From Acidimicrobiales bacterium (GTDB lineage: Bacteria; Actinomycetota; Acidimicrobiia; Acidimicrobiales; Iamiaceae): a stretch of 62,824 nucleotides of DNA. Under the pieces are notes generated by a model that did no database searches, was not told where the DNA came from, and saw only the letters and a program-made list of their open reading frames with translations. The translations under genes and the position numbers were made by a program. Positions 26,986 through 34,655 of the stretch are shown piece by piece (position 1 is the first letter of the stretch; each line of letters begins with the position of its first letter). Location: positions 1 to 62,824 of the forward strand of contig JAOBWM010000113.1 of the NCBI GenBank assembly GCA_025463365.1. The letters are read 5' to 3'.

Positions 26986-27432
26986 GTGATCGATCTCGAA
27001 CCCTTCGATGAGCTCGTACAGCTCGACCACGGACTGGCTGTGGTGGCGACCTGTCGGTCCGACGGGACCCCGCAGGCCACGGTCGTCAGCGCTGGCGTGC
27101 TGCCCCACCCACTCAGCGGCGATCCCGCCGTCGGGTTCGTCGCCGCCGGCACCAGCCGCAAGCTCGTTCACCTCCGAGCCAACACCGTGGCTGCTCTCAC
27201 CGTGCGCGCCGGCTGGCGGTGGGCCACCGTCGAAGGCAACGCCACCCTCATCGGACCGGACGACCCCCAGCCCGATGTCGGAGCGGAGCGGCTCCGTGTC
27301 CTGCTCCGGGAGATCTTCCAGGCCGCAGGTGGCACCCACGACGACTGGGACACGTTCGACCGCACCATGCGAGACGAGCGACGAGCCGCGGTGATCGTCA
27401 CGCCCACCCGCCTCTACACGAACCCGACCTAG
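26986..27432 (+). CDS. PPOX-class (pyridoxamine 5'-phosphate oxidase-like, probably F420-dependent) protein
   Basis: 148 residues from a GTG at 26986 with GGAG seven bases upstream. Features of the split-barrel flavin/F420 fold are visible: LAVVATCRSDGTPQATVVSA, FVAAGTSRKLVHLRANT, then TVRAGWRWATVEGNATLIGP. Family members reduce substrates with F420H2 or bind FMN. It looks intact although it is in the decayed zone. Its TAG lies inside a long hairpin. Confidence 0.88.
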   Translation: MIDLEPFDELVQLDHGLAVVATCRSDGTPQATVVSAGVLPHPLSGDPAVGFVAAGTSRKLVHLRANTVAALTVRAGWRWATVEGNATLIGPDDPQPDVGAERLRVLLREIFQAAGGTHDDWDTFDRTMRDERRAAVIVTPTRLYTNPT

Positions 27433-27467
27433 TTTCCATGGCCCCTGGCGGGGCCATGGAAACTAGG
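27428..27467 (+). terminator. Long perfect hairpin at the end of the PPOX gene
   Basis: CCTAGTTTCCATGGCCCC (27428-27445) pairs exactly with GGGGCCATGGAAACTAGG (27450-27467) around TGGC. The 18-bp stem includes the gene's stop codon. There is no T tract. It could terminate transcription, protect the mRNA end, or be the relic of a small inverted-repeat element. Confidence 0.6.
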
Positions 27468-27496
27468 AGGGATCGGCGAAACGATCGGCGAAACCC

Positions 27497-27521
27497 GTGT
27501 GAGCCAAAAGGCGGCTCACAC
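27497..27521 (-). terminator. Second hairpin at the 3' end of the RraB-like gene
   Basis: GTGTGAGCC (27497-27505) pairs with GGCTCACAC (27513-27521) around AAAAGGC. The stop of the minus-strand RraB-like gene falls within it. Just before it GATCGGCGAAAC occurs twice in tandem (27471-27494). Two hairpins back to back fit a bidirectional terminator between convergent genes. Confidence 0.55.
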
Positions 27522-27903
27522 TGATGCTTCCCACCCGTCGTATTCGCCGCCATGCCGGTGAGCAATCGACTCGAACAAGTCGCGATGGGCGATGACAGTC
27601 GCCGGGTCCAGCACGACGCCGTGAATCTCGCACAGCACCAAACAGTCGTTCGGATACTCAGCCACGGGCTCGCTGACCTGGGCCTGAAATCCGCCTTCCA
27701 CCGCTCGAGCCGCAGCCTGTTCCGCCGCATGACGCGTCGGAAAGTACGAGAAGTAGCGAGCATGACGAGGCTGACCCAGGTCTGCCCCGTGCTCAAGAAG
27801 CTGGTTTGAGCAGGATCAGATCCTTGTTGTTCAGGCCCAGTTTTGGCGACCTGGCGTTGAAGTCAACATGCTCATCGTCAGGCTTGCGGCGAAAGATCGG
27901 CAC
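27516..27903 (-). pseudogene. RraB-family protein (RNase E inhibitor-like fold), one-base frameshift near 27803
   Basis: From a GTG at 27903 the frame reads PIFRRKPDDEHVDFNARSPK then LGLNNKDLILLK. One extra base follows, and the next frame continues QLLEHGADLGQPRHARYF, then SYFPTRHAAEQAAARAVEGG and ends RHGGEYDGWEASV at 27516. Joined, this is a complete protein of about 128 residues matching the actinobacterial RraB-like family from end to end. Length 388 bp is 129 codons plus one base, as expected for a +1 insertion. No good ribosome site is seen. In enterobacteria RraB inhibits RNase E; the role here is unknown. Confidence 0.75.
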
Positions 27904-27912
27904 GAGGAGGTT

Positions 27913-28235
27913 TTAGCCGCCCACACGGCACGCGGGTCGGGCCGCGAGCGACACGGCCCGGCGGCTCGCCAGGGCCGAAGCCAACTGCGTCAGGATCGTC
28001 AGGTCGGTGTGGAGCCGCACCCGCTCCAACCCCCGAACCCGCAAGGCAGGAGCGACCACTCGTGCTTCAACCGGCCGAACTCCCGCTCGACGGCTCCGCG
28101 CTGGTGGTACAGCGACTTGAACCGGTCTGTGGTGCGGGGCACCAGCGGGTGCAGCCGGTCGGCCTTGACCCCGCTGCGGGTTCGTAGGTGTTCGCCCGAC
28201 GATGTCGAACCACGTCTGATTCGTGACCGGAACAT
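27913..28235 (-). pseudogene. DDE transposase C-terminal remnant
   Basis: The minus frame reads VKADRLHPLVPRTTDRFKSL then YHQRGAVEREFGRLKHEWSL, shifts frame near 28045, and continues LRVRGLERVRLHTDLTILTQ to the stop at 27913. The YxxRxxVE(R)EFGRLK stretch is the C-terminal catalytic-Glu region of an IS4/IS5-like DDE transposase. The N-terminal two thirds are absent. 28236-28449 shows no further readable transposase and no inverted repeats. Confidence 0.75.
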
Positions 28236-28449
28236 CCATCAGTTGCAGAAGCGGTAGTCGCGTTGATCCTCGGCGCCGGCTAACCCTCCACGCCGCCTGC
28301 CCATACGTCGATCAGACACCTGTCGAGAGGTTCGAGCGCCTCCGCCCGCAGTCGGAATGCTCGCATTGTGACCTGGCCGCGATCTCTGCGAGCGACCATG
28401 TGGGGGTGGTGAGCTGAAGGCGCCGAAGCTTTGGCCGGTGGGCGCTCGG

Positions 28450-28788
28450 TCAGGCGACTTGGACCGAGTCCTTCATGCGGGCTGGGACCTTCACCGGGAA
28501 CGACACGATCAGATGGCGCTCGAGCGCGGTGGCAACGCGGGCGAGGGTGTCGAGGCGGTTGCGGGCACCGCCGCCCTCCTCGAGACGGGAGATGACGGAC
28601 TGGGTCGTCCCCATCCGCTCGGCGAGGGCGCGCTGGCTGAGACCGGCTGCGGTACGCAGGTCGTAGATGAGCTGGCCCATCGCCAGGTCGTGCTCGACAT
28701 CAGCGCGGAGTTCTTCAGTGGGCGCGGGCCGACGGTTCTTGACGTCGTTCCAGCGGGAGTAGTTGGCCATGGTCCTGGTCTCCTTCAT
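28450..28788 (-). CDS. XRE-family antitoxin of a HigBA-type pair
   Basis: 112 residues from ATG 28788, which overlaps the toxin stop (ATGA); a second Met at 28770 (MANYSRWNDVK) is an alternative. The HTH is YDLRTAAGLSQRALAERMGT with TQSVISRLEEGGGARNRLDT, the HTH_3 fold. A Cro/C1-type antitoxin encoded after its toxin is the HigBA order. It should neutralise the upstream toxin and repress the operon through the palindrome at 29112-29133. Confidence 0.88.
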   Translation of the reverse strand: MKETRTMANYSRWNDVKNRRPAPTEELRADVEHDLAMGQLIYDLRTAAGLSQRALAERMGTTQSVISRLEEGGGARNRLDTLARVATALERHLIVSFPVKVPARMKDSVQVA

Positions 28789-29105
28789 GGATACCGGCGA
28801 GCGCAGTCCTGGGCGGCCTGCCGTGCTCGGGCGATCTCGGATCGTTCGTTGTTGCGTTGCTTGCGAAAGGTCGTGAGTAGAACGATCCGCGCGTCCCTCG
28901 TGAATCGGTAGGTAATCCGCCGTGCGGTCGGGCCGAGAGCGAACCTCAGCTCGAACAACCGATCGCCGAGACTCCTCGACAGAGGCATCCTGGCGGCCGG
29001 GCCGAGAACAGCCAGCCGGTCGATCACCACCGTGGTGCGGTTCCAGTCGTCGTCCAGGCCCTCCATCCAGTCGACCACTTCGTCGTGGAGCTCGATCTCC
29101 AACAT
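28785..29105 (-). CDS. HigB/RelE-like (phage Gp49-type) toxin
   Basis: 106 residues from ATG 29105. Core elements are VVDWMEGLDDDW, a central AARMPLSRSLGDRLFELRF, RRITYRFTRDARIVLLTTFRK and a C-terminal helix rich in Arg. The pattern ELRF...RxxYRF...ILLxxFxKK is that of RelE-superfamily mRNA interferases that cleave mRNA on the ribosome. It appears complete, in contrast to the broken genes around it, which fits selection by addiction. Confidence 0.85.
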   Translation of the reverse strand: MLEIELHDEVVDWMEGLDDDWNRTTVVIDRLAVLGPAARMPLSRSLGDRLFELRFALGPTARRITYRFTRDARIVLLTTFRKQRNNERSEIARARQAAQDCARRYP

Positions 29106-29111
29106 CGGGTC

Positions 29112-29133
29112 ATGATCGCACTCTAGCGATCAT
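29112..29133. promoter_or_regulatory. Probable toxin-antitoxin operator
   Basis: ATGATCGC (29112-29119) and GCGATCAT (29126-29133) form an 8-bp-arm palindrome with a 6-base centre, 6 bases upstream of the toxin start codon. A further GCGATC half-site follows at 29142-29147. XRE antitoxins repress by binding such palindromes over the promoter or leader. Confidence 0.7.
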
Positions 29134-29162
29134 CGCACCAGAGCGATCTTCGCGAACCAGTC

Positions 29163-29606
29163 TTGCGACTGCCTCCGAGGCCAACTCGCCGGGCATGGCT
29201 CGCAATTCAGAACCTCATCGACGAGTTCCGTGAGCGCTGCGGAAGCACCCACCAGCGGTGGGACGCCTCTACAACCGGGGATGCCGGCACCCCGATCACC
29301 CACCTCGTCGCCCAACTGCTGGTGACCTCACCCCCGATGACCCGGCGAGAGATCGCCGAGCGCCTGCTACCAGATGCGACCGAAGCGGAACTCCGGCGGG
29401 CAACAGCGGACGTGGCCGATCTATTGCTTCACTGCTCCGCCATTGCCAGGGCGCCGCAACCACGATTCGGCAACCGGCTGCATCGGACATCCCAGCCCGG
29501 GCGCGAAACGACTTCCAAACGGGATCCGTTAGAAGTCGCCTCCGAGTTCCGAGAACAGGATGCAGGGAATTTCGCTTCGCAACGGTCTGACCTGCGTATC
29601 TGTGAA
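29163..29606 (+). CDS. Hypothetical or degenerate open frame before tRNA-Arg
   Basis: An open frame from a TTG at 29163 stays open into the tRNA antisense (stop at 29642). The stretch VAQLLVTSPPMTRREIAERL continuing with PDATEAELRRATADVADLLL looks like real protein, possibly a winged-helix piece, but there is no credible start or family match. The 29134-29607 interval contains nothing else I can name. Probably a remnant. Confidence 0.3.
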
Positions 29607-29607
29607 G

Positions 29608-29681
29608 CGCGCTTGGAGGGACTCGAACCCCCAACCTTCTGATCCGTAGTCAGATGCTCTATCCAATTGAGCTACAAGCGC
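29608..29681 (-). tRNA. tRNA-Arg (anticodon ACG)
   Basis: The minus strand folds as a cloverleaf: acceptor GCGCTTG/CAAGCGC, D arm GCTC...GAGC, anticodon stem TCTGA/TCAGA with loop CTACGGA (anticodon ACG), T arm GGGGG TTCGAGT CCCTC. CCA is not encoded. It marks the right edge of the decayed accessory zone and is a typical integration target. Confidence 0.95.
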
Positions 29682-29788
29682 AGAAACGAGCGCTGGACGA
29701 CCCTAGTCGGGGGGCTCGCGGCGCTTCCAACGACAAGCAGCGCCCCCGAGCTGGTGGAGGCCGGAGGCGGCGCAGGTAGACAACACCG

Positions 29789-30349
29789 GTGCACGTCGTC
29801 GGGATGTCGGGGAGCCTGCAGACCCGGTCCACCACGGGGGCCGTCCTCGCGTCGATCGCCGAACTGCTCGTGCCGCCTGATGGGCCCACCGGCGCTGCCC
29901 ACGCCGGCCCTGTCACCTACGAGCGGTTCACCGGGATCGAGGGGCTGCCGCACTTCAACCCGGACCGAGACGTCGACCCCGCCCCACCCGAGGTGGCGGC
30001 GTGGCGGTCGACCCTGGCAGGCGCCGATGCGGTCGTGATCGTCACGCCCGAATACGCCCACAGCTACCCGGGCGCACTCAAGGACGCGCTCGACTGGACC
30101 GTCGGATCAGGGGAGTTCGTCGACATGCCGGTACTGCTGGTCAGCGCGTCAGGCGGCGGTGGGGTGCGCGCCGGTGATGCGCTGGCGCCCGTTCTGCGGG
30201 CGATGTCGGCGAGGCTGGTCGGCCCGGTCAGCGTGCGGGGCGTGTCACCCAAGGTCGTCGACGGCCGCCTCACCGATACCGCCGATCTCGACGCCCTCGG
30301 CACCGCCCTCGTCGCACTCGTCGCACTCGCCTCGCAGGCAACGGAGTAG
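29789..30349 (+). CDS. NADPH-dependent FMN reductase-family protein
   Basis: 186 residues from a GTG at 29789. The flavodoxin-like fold is indicated by GMSGSLQTRSTTGAVLASI (phosphate-binding loop) and VIVTPEYAHSYPGALKDALD, the family hallmark. Members reduce quinones, azo dyes, chromate or FMN. It is the first gene after tRNA-Arg and looks intact. Confidence 0.9.
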   Translation: MHVVGMSGSLQTRSTTGAVLASIAELLVPPDGPTGAAHAGPVTYERFTGIEGLPHFNPDRDVDPAPPEVAAWRSTLAGADAVVIVTPEYAHSYPGALKDALDWTVGSGEFVDMPVLLVSASGGGGVRAGDALAPVLRAMSARLVGPVSVRGVSPKVVDGRLTDTADLDALGTALVALVALASQATE

Positions 30350-30388
30350 CCGGCGCTCGAAGGGTCCACGTCGGGTAGGACCTCGGCC

Positions 30389-30790
30389 ATGGAGACGAGC
30401 GAGCTCACCGTCCGCACCGGCGACCGGGTGGTCACGGACCTCACCGACGAAGTGGCTGCCTTCTGCCGAGGCAAAGGCGATGGCCTTGTCAACGTCTTCG
30501 CGCCGCACGCCACCGCGGGCATCGCCATCATCGAGACCGGGGCCGGGAGCGACGACGACCTCATCGACACCCTCGCTCGCCTCCTCCCCCGCGACGATCG
30601 ATACCGGCACCATCACGGGTCCCCCGGCCACGGAGCGGACCACGTCCTCCCCGCCATCATCAGCCCAAGCCTGTCCGTCCCCATCCTCGGTGGTCGGCCT
30701 GCACTCGGAACCTGGCAGAGCATCGTGCTGGTCGACACCAACGTCGACAACCCGGTCCGCACGATCCGCCTCAGCTTCCTCGCTGGCTGA
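30389..30790 (+). CDS. YjbQ (UPF0047) family protein
   Basis: 133 residues. Conserved pieces are VNVFAPHATAGIAIIETG, HHHGSPGHGADHVLPAII and LGTWQSIVLVDTNVDNPVR. The His cluster is characteristic of this family, which has weak thiamine-phosphate synthase activity in E. coli and an otherwise unclear role. Length matches the family. Confidence 0.92.
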   Translation: METSELTVRTGDRVVTDLTDEVAAFCRGKGDGLVNVFAPHATAGIAIIETGAGSDDDLIDTLARLLPRDDRYRHHHGSPGHGADHVLPAIISPSLSVPILGGRPALGTWQSIVLVDTNVDNPVRTIRLSFLAG

Positions 30791-30816
30791 CACACCGCCG
30801 CCACGTCGACCACCAC

Positions 30817-30860
30817 CGACGACCCCGACGACCCCGACGACCCCGACGACCCCGACGACG
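30817..30860. repeat. 9-bp tandem repeat GACCCCGAC
   Basis: Four perfect copies (30821-30856) with partial flanking copies lie in the 157-bp gap after the YjbQ gene. No gene spans them. The repeat is close in sequence to the 13-bp repeat at 23082, and both could be slippage-prone. Confidence 0.85.
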
Positions 30861-30947
30861 CGCCCCGCTGTCGGCCCCGAGGCAGCCGGCGGGCATCGAT
30901 GTCAGACTTGCTGGCATAGCTGTGCGGGCTCCGGCGAGGAGAGATCC

Positions 30948-33161
30948 ATGGCGACAGCGACCGATCCGACGACGTCCACTCCCGACCGGGATTGCGACGT
31001 CGTCATGAAGGGCGGCATCACGTCGGGCGTCATCTATCCCGGCGCGCTCCACGAGATCGCCAAGACGTATCGGATCCGCGGGATCGGGGGAGCCTCCGCC
31101 GGTGCCATCGGCGCCGCTGTCGGCGCGGCCGCCGAGTTCGGCCGAGCCAGCGGAGGCTTCGGTCGGCTCGCCGAGGTCCCGGGACAGTTGGGCGACGGCG
31201 CGCTCGGACGGCTCTTCCAACCCCAGGCGTCGACGGCGCCACTGCTACCGGTGATGTTGGCCGTCACCGGCAACGACAAGCCGGGTCCGCCCAGCACGGG
31301 CCTGAAGAAGACCTGGGCCGTCGTTCGCGCCTTGGTCACCTCGTTCCCGCTCGCGACCTTCCTCGGCGGCGTCCCCGGGCTCGCCCTCATGGTCCTGGCC
31401 GCCCACGTGTGGGGATGGCGCGGGCTCGCCGGCGTCGTCGGGGGCATCGCCGCCGCGCTCCTCGCCGGTGCGCTGTTCGCCTGGGGCGCGCGCCGCGTCA
31501 CCCACAACGCCAAGGTGTGGATGGTCGCGGCGTGCGTCCCGGCCGTCGCTCTCGTGGTGATAGCCGGGGATCGCCACGGGTGGACCCGGGTGGCGCTCGT
31601 CTGCGTCGGGCTCGTGGTCGCCCTGCTCGGCGGCGCGGCCGGGATCGCCGTTCGGCTCTACGGCATGGTGACCACCGACCTGCCCGAGAACGTCTTCGGG
31701 ATCTGCCGCGGCCTCGGTCGCGACGGCTCGCATCCGGGGTTCACGGACTGGCTGGGCGACCAGATCGACGTCATCGCCGGGCTGCCGCTCGACGGCCCGC
31801 CGCTCAGCTTCGGTCAGCTCTGGGCCGGACCGGTCGCGCCCGCCCCGTCAGCGGGGCAGGCCGCCGCCGAGTTCGGCACCGGCGGGGACCTGGACCCCCA
31901 GGAGGCGGCGGACGCGGATGCCGACGCGGCTCGACGGGCCGCCACCGAGCGCCACATCGACCTCCGGATGGTGACCACGAGCCTCAACGAAGGTCGGCCC
32001 TACGAGATGCCGTGGGACGTGCGCCGGTTCTTCTTCGATGCCACCGAGTGGCGCACCCTGTTCCCGGAGCGGGTCGTGCAGGCGATGGTCGACCACCCTC
32101 CCGCGGCCCCGACCGCCCCCAGTGCAGCGCAGCGATGGGCCCAGGACGACGCTGCGGCCGCCGCCAACAACCCGCCGCTCACCCGCCTGCCCGATCCCGA
32201 GCACCTCCCGGTCATCGTGGCCACGCGCCTGTCGCTCAGCTTTCCGCTGCTGATCTCCGCCGTGCCGCTGTGGTCCATCCGCTACCAGGCCGCAGAGGCA
32301 GGCCCGGTGGTCGCTGGACCAGCGGTGACACCCGCGGAGGCACCCCCGGCACCCGCGGCACCCGCGGCACCCGCGGCACCTGCGCCGCGGGTCGTCTCCT
32401 TCCGGCGACTCCTCTTCACCGACGGGGGATTCTGCAGCAACTTCCCCGTCTACCTGTTCGATGCTGCGCTCCCCGCCCATCCGACCTTCGCCATCAACCT
32501 CGGCAGCTTCGCCGCCGGACGAGCGGCTGACCCCGACCAGACGAACAACCTGCAGTGGTCCCTCGACAACGCCGCGATCCCGCAGCCCTACAGCGAGATC
32601 CCGTCCACGGGCGTCGGCGCCGTCGGCGGGTTCGCCAGCGCCGCGTTCAACACCGCCCGGAACTGGCAGGACAGCTCGTACCTCGGCTTTCCTGGGTACC
32701 GCGATCGCATCGTGCGGGTGCTGCAGACGAAGACGGAGGGAGGGCTGAACCTCCACATGGAGCGCGAGACGATCGACGGGCTCGCCGACCGCGGCCGCGC
32801 CGCGGCCGCCGCGCTCGTCGGGCAGTTCGACGCCCTCACCTATCCCTCGGCCGGGGTTCCCGACTCCCAGAGCGGCTGGGACAACCACCGATGGGTGCGG
32901 TACCGGGCGCTGCTGTCGAGCCTGCCGGCGTGGCTCGACTCCTACCGTCGGGGAAAGGCCGCCTTGGACATCGACCCGGCCGGACCGCCGAGCTACCCGC
33001 TCGGCGCCCAGGAGGCCGAGCTCGCCGCCGCGCTCACCGGATGCCTGGACGATCTCGCCGACGAGGTCGTCACGGGCCAGGACGAGAAGCCGGCCGCGCT
33101 GGCCGCGCTGACCTCGAAGCCCAACCCGCGGGGCGCGCTCCGCCGCGTGCCCAAGATCTGA
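30948..33161 (+). CDS. Membrane-associated patatin-like phospholipase
   Basis: 737 residues from ATG 30948 with AGGAG upstream. The patatin core has the oxyanion loop KGGITSGVIYPGAL, the nucleophile S50 in GGASAGAIG and the catalytic Asp D492 in FTDGGFCSNFP. About four transmembrane helices at roughly residues 135-250 interrupt the catalytic domain, unusual compared with soluble patatins. A low-complexity APAAPAAPAAPAP segment precedes the Asp strand. The expected activity is acyl-ester hydrolysis of membrane lipids. Confidence 0.9.
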   Translation: MATATDPTTSTPDRDCDVVMKGGITSGVIYPGALHEIAKTYRIRGIGGASAGAIGAAVGAAAEFGRASGGFGRLAEVPGQLGDGALGRLFQPQASTAPLLPVMLAVTGNDKPGPPSTGLKKTWAVVRALVTSFPLATFLGGVPGLALMVLAAHVWGWRGLAGVVGGIAAALLAGALFAWGARRVTHNAKVWMVAACVPAVALVVIAGDRHGWTRVALVCVGLVVALLGGAAGIAVRLYGMVTTDLPENVFGICRGLGRDGSHPGFTDWLGDQIDVIAGLPLDGPPLSFGQLWAGPVAPAPSAGQAAAEFGTGGDLDPQEAADADADAARRAATERHIDLRMVTTSLNEGRPYEMPWDVRRFFFDATEWRTLFPERVVQAMVDHPPAAPTAPSAAQRWAQDDAAAAANNPPLTRLPDPEHLPVIVATRLSLSFPLLISAVPLWSIRYQAAEAGPVVAGPAVTPAEAPPAPAAPAAPAAPAPRVVSFRRLLFTDGGFCSNFPVYLFDAALPAHPTFAINLGSFAAGRAADPDQTNNLQWSLDNAAIPQPYSEIPSTGVGAVGGFASAAFNTARNWQDSSYLGFPGYRDRIVRVLQTKTEGGLNLHMERETIDGLADRGRAAAAALVGQFDALTYPSAGVPDSQSGWDNHRWVRYRALLSSLPAWLDSYRRGKAALDIDPAGPPSYPLGAQEAELAAALTGCLDDLADEVVTGQDEKPAALAALTSKPNPRGALRRVPKI

Positions 33162-33188
33162 TCGCGTCGGCCAGCGCGCATCCGCCGG

Positions 33189-34028
33189 CTACCAGCCGGG
33201 CGGGAGGTTGGTGAAGTCGGGTGTGCGCCCTTCGGCGAACGCAGCGAGGGCCTCGTTGTTGGCCGGGCCGCCGAGCAGTTCCACGAAGGCGTCGTTCTCG
33301 CGCTGGCGAGCGGCAGCGATCTGCTCGCGCAGCGGTGCGGTGATGGTCCGCTTGCAGGCGATCAAGCTCGAGATCGGTTTGGCCGCCAGCACCGCGGCGT
33401 GGCGGCGGGCCTCGGACAGCAGCCGGTCAGGCTCGGCCACCTTCCAGACGAGGCCCATCTCCTGAGCTTCGTCTGCCGAGATCCACTCCGAGCTGAGGAG
33501 CGCCCACGTGGCGTTCTGGCGTCCGATCAGCTGGGGGAAGAGGAAGCTGGACGCCGCCTCGGGGGCGACGGCCAGGCTGGTGAACGGGCACTTGAGCTTG
33601 GCAGTGGTGCTCATGAAGGCCAGGTCGGCGAAGCCGAGGATCGTGGTGCCGATGCCGAGCCCGAGGCCGTTGACCGCGATCACCAGCGGCTTCGGGAACG
33701 CCACGAGGGCATCGATCAGGCCGAGGAACCCGTGCTTGCCCTCGACATAGCCATCGGGGTCCATCACCCGCGACGCCATCTCCACCAGGTCGGTGCCGGC
33801 ACAGAACGCCCGGCCCGCACCCGTGAGGAGCACCACGGCGACGCTCGGGTCCTCGGCCGCGGCCAGCAGCGCGTCGGTCAGTGCGTCGTAGAGGGCCTCG
33901 TTGCAGGCGTTCAACGCCTCGGGCCGGTTGAGGGTGAGCGTCCGGATCCGCGACTCGTCGTCCACGAGCAGTGGTGCGTTCGGTGTCACCGCTGCGGCAC
34001 CGACGTCGGTCGTGGACTGCTGGGTCAT
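33189..34028 (-). CDS. Enoyl-CoA hydratase/isomerase-family protein
   Basis: 279 residues from ATG 34028 with AGGAG upstream. Crotonase features: LNRPEALNACNEALYDAL, the oxyanion-hole region GAGRAFCAGTDLVEM, and NGLGLGIGTTILGFADLAFM. The position usually holding the second catalytic Glu reads PFTSLAVAPEAASSFLFPQL, similar to enoyl-CoA isomerases (PECI type) that keep one Glu. CoA-ester isomerisation or hydration is likely. Confidence 0.92.
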   Translation of the reverse strand: MTQQSTTDVGAAAVTPNAPLLVDDESRIRTLTLNRPEALNACNEALYDALTDALLAAAEDPSVAVVLLTGAGRAFCAGTDLVEMASRVMDPDGYVEGKHGFLGLIDALVAFPKPLVIAVNGLGLGIGTTILGFADLAFMSTTAKLKCPFTSLAVAPEAASSFLFPQLIGRQNATWALLSSEWISADEAQEMGLVWKVAEPDRLLSEARRHAAVLAAKPISSLIACKRTITAPLREQIAAARQRENDAFVELLGGPANNEALAAFAEGRTPDFTNLPPGW

Positions 34029-34118
34029 GCGCACTCCTGGAGGCTCGGTCGCCCGGCAGATCTGACGGGCCGTCAGGTCGGAGGCGACCATGTTGCCCCC
34101 GGGCCGGGATCCGCGCCC

Positions 34119-34154
34119 AAAACGACCGCACCCTCCCGGTTCGGGCGGGTGCGG
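34119..34154 (-). terminator. Rho-independent terminator of the SLT lipoprotein gene
   Basis: 13-base arms 34126-34138 and 34142-34154 (one mismatch) form a GC-rich stem. On the minus strand it is followed by TCGTTTT. It is 33 bases past the transglycosylase stop, in the right direction. Confidence 0.75.
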
Positions 34155-34187
34155 ATCAGATCAGGGTCGGCCCGAGGGCCGGGGTGG

Positions 34188-34655
34188 TCAGGCGGGGCAG
34201 CCGCCGTTGCGGACCGCTCTGCCGCTGAGGCGCCACGGCTGCCAGCCGTCGCCCCAGTACCGGTAGGCCTCGTTCGACAGGGCCCGAGCGACCCGCGCGT
34301 TCTTGCTCGGGTCCTTCATCTCGGAGAAGTCGTAGCCGAAGGTGGCCTTGATCCACTTGGCGTGGCTCGGCATCAACTGGAAGAGGCCAGTGGCGCCGCT
34401 GCTCGAGTTCACAGCGTCGGCCTTGTAGCCGGACTCCCGCTGGACGACCTTCTCGGCGCACGGCGCAAGGCGGGTGCCCCAGTGCTTCTGGATCGCCTGC
34501 TTGGCCACGATCTGCGGCGTGCAGGCGGACGTGGCGAAGGCGATGCCCACGATGACCGTGAGGCCAACGAGGAGGGACCAACGCTTTCGGCTCCGAAGGG
34601 CCACCCTCGGCGACGCGGGAGCGTCGGAGGTGGTGGTCGGTACGGGGCTCGTCAC
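34188..34655 (-). CDS. SLT-domain (lytic transglycosylase-like) lipoprotein
   Basis: 155 residues from a GTG at 34655, with AAGGAG ten bases upstream. After a Thr/Pro-rich start there is a hydrophobic helix ending in lipobox ATSAC. The SLT core is VVQRESGYKADAVNSSSG then ATGLFQLMPSHA, with the catalytic Glu in QRESGY. Only the lysozyme-like domain is present. It likely cleaves peptidoglycan glycan strands. Confidence 0.88.
   Translation of the reverse strand: MTSPVPTTTSDAPASPRVALRSRKRWSLLVGLTVIVGIAFATSACTPQIVAKQAIQKHWGTRLAPCAEKVVQRESGYKADAVNSSSGATGLFQLMPSHAKWIKATFGYDFSEMKDPSKNARVARALSNEAYRYWGDGWQPWRLSGRAVRNGGCPA

Noticed and set aside
28922-29233. 103-residue plus-strand frame over the toxin gene
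   Set aside because: Antisense to HigB; Arg/Ser-rich with no recognisable fold.
29607-29642. Protein end LEGLEPPTF before tRNA-Arg
   Set aside because: This peptide is the usual translation of a tRNA antisense strand and has no coding meaning.
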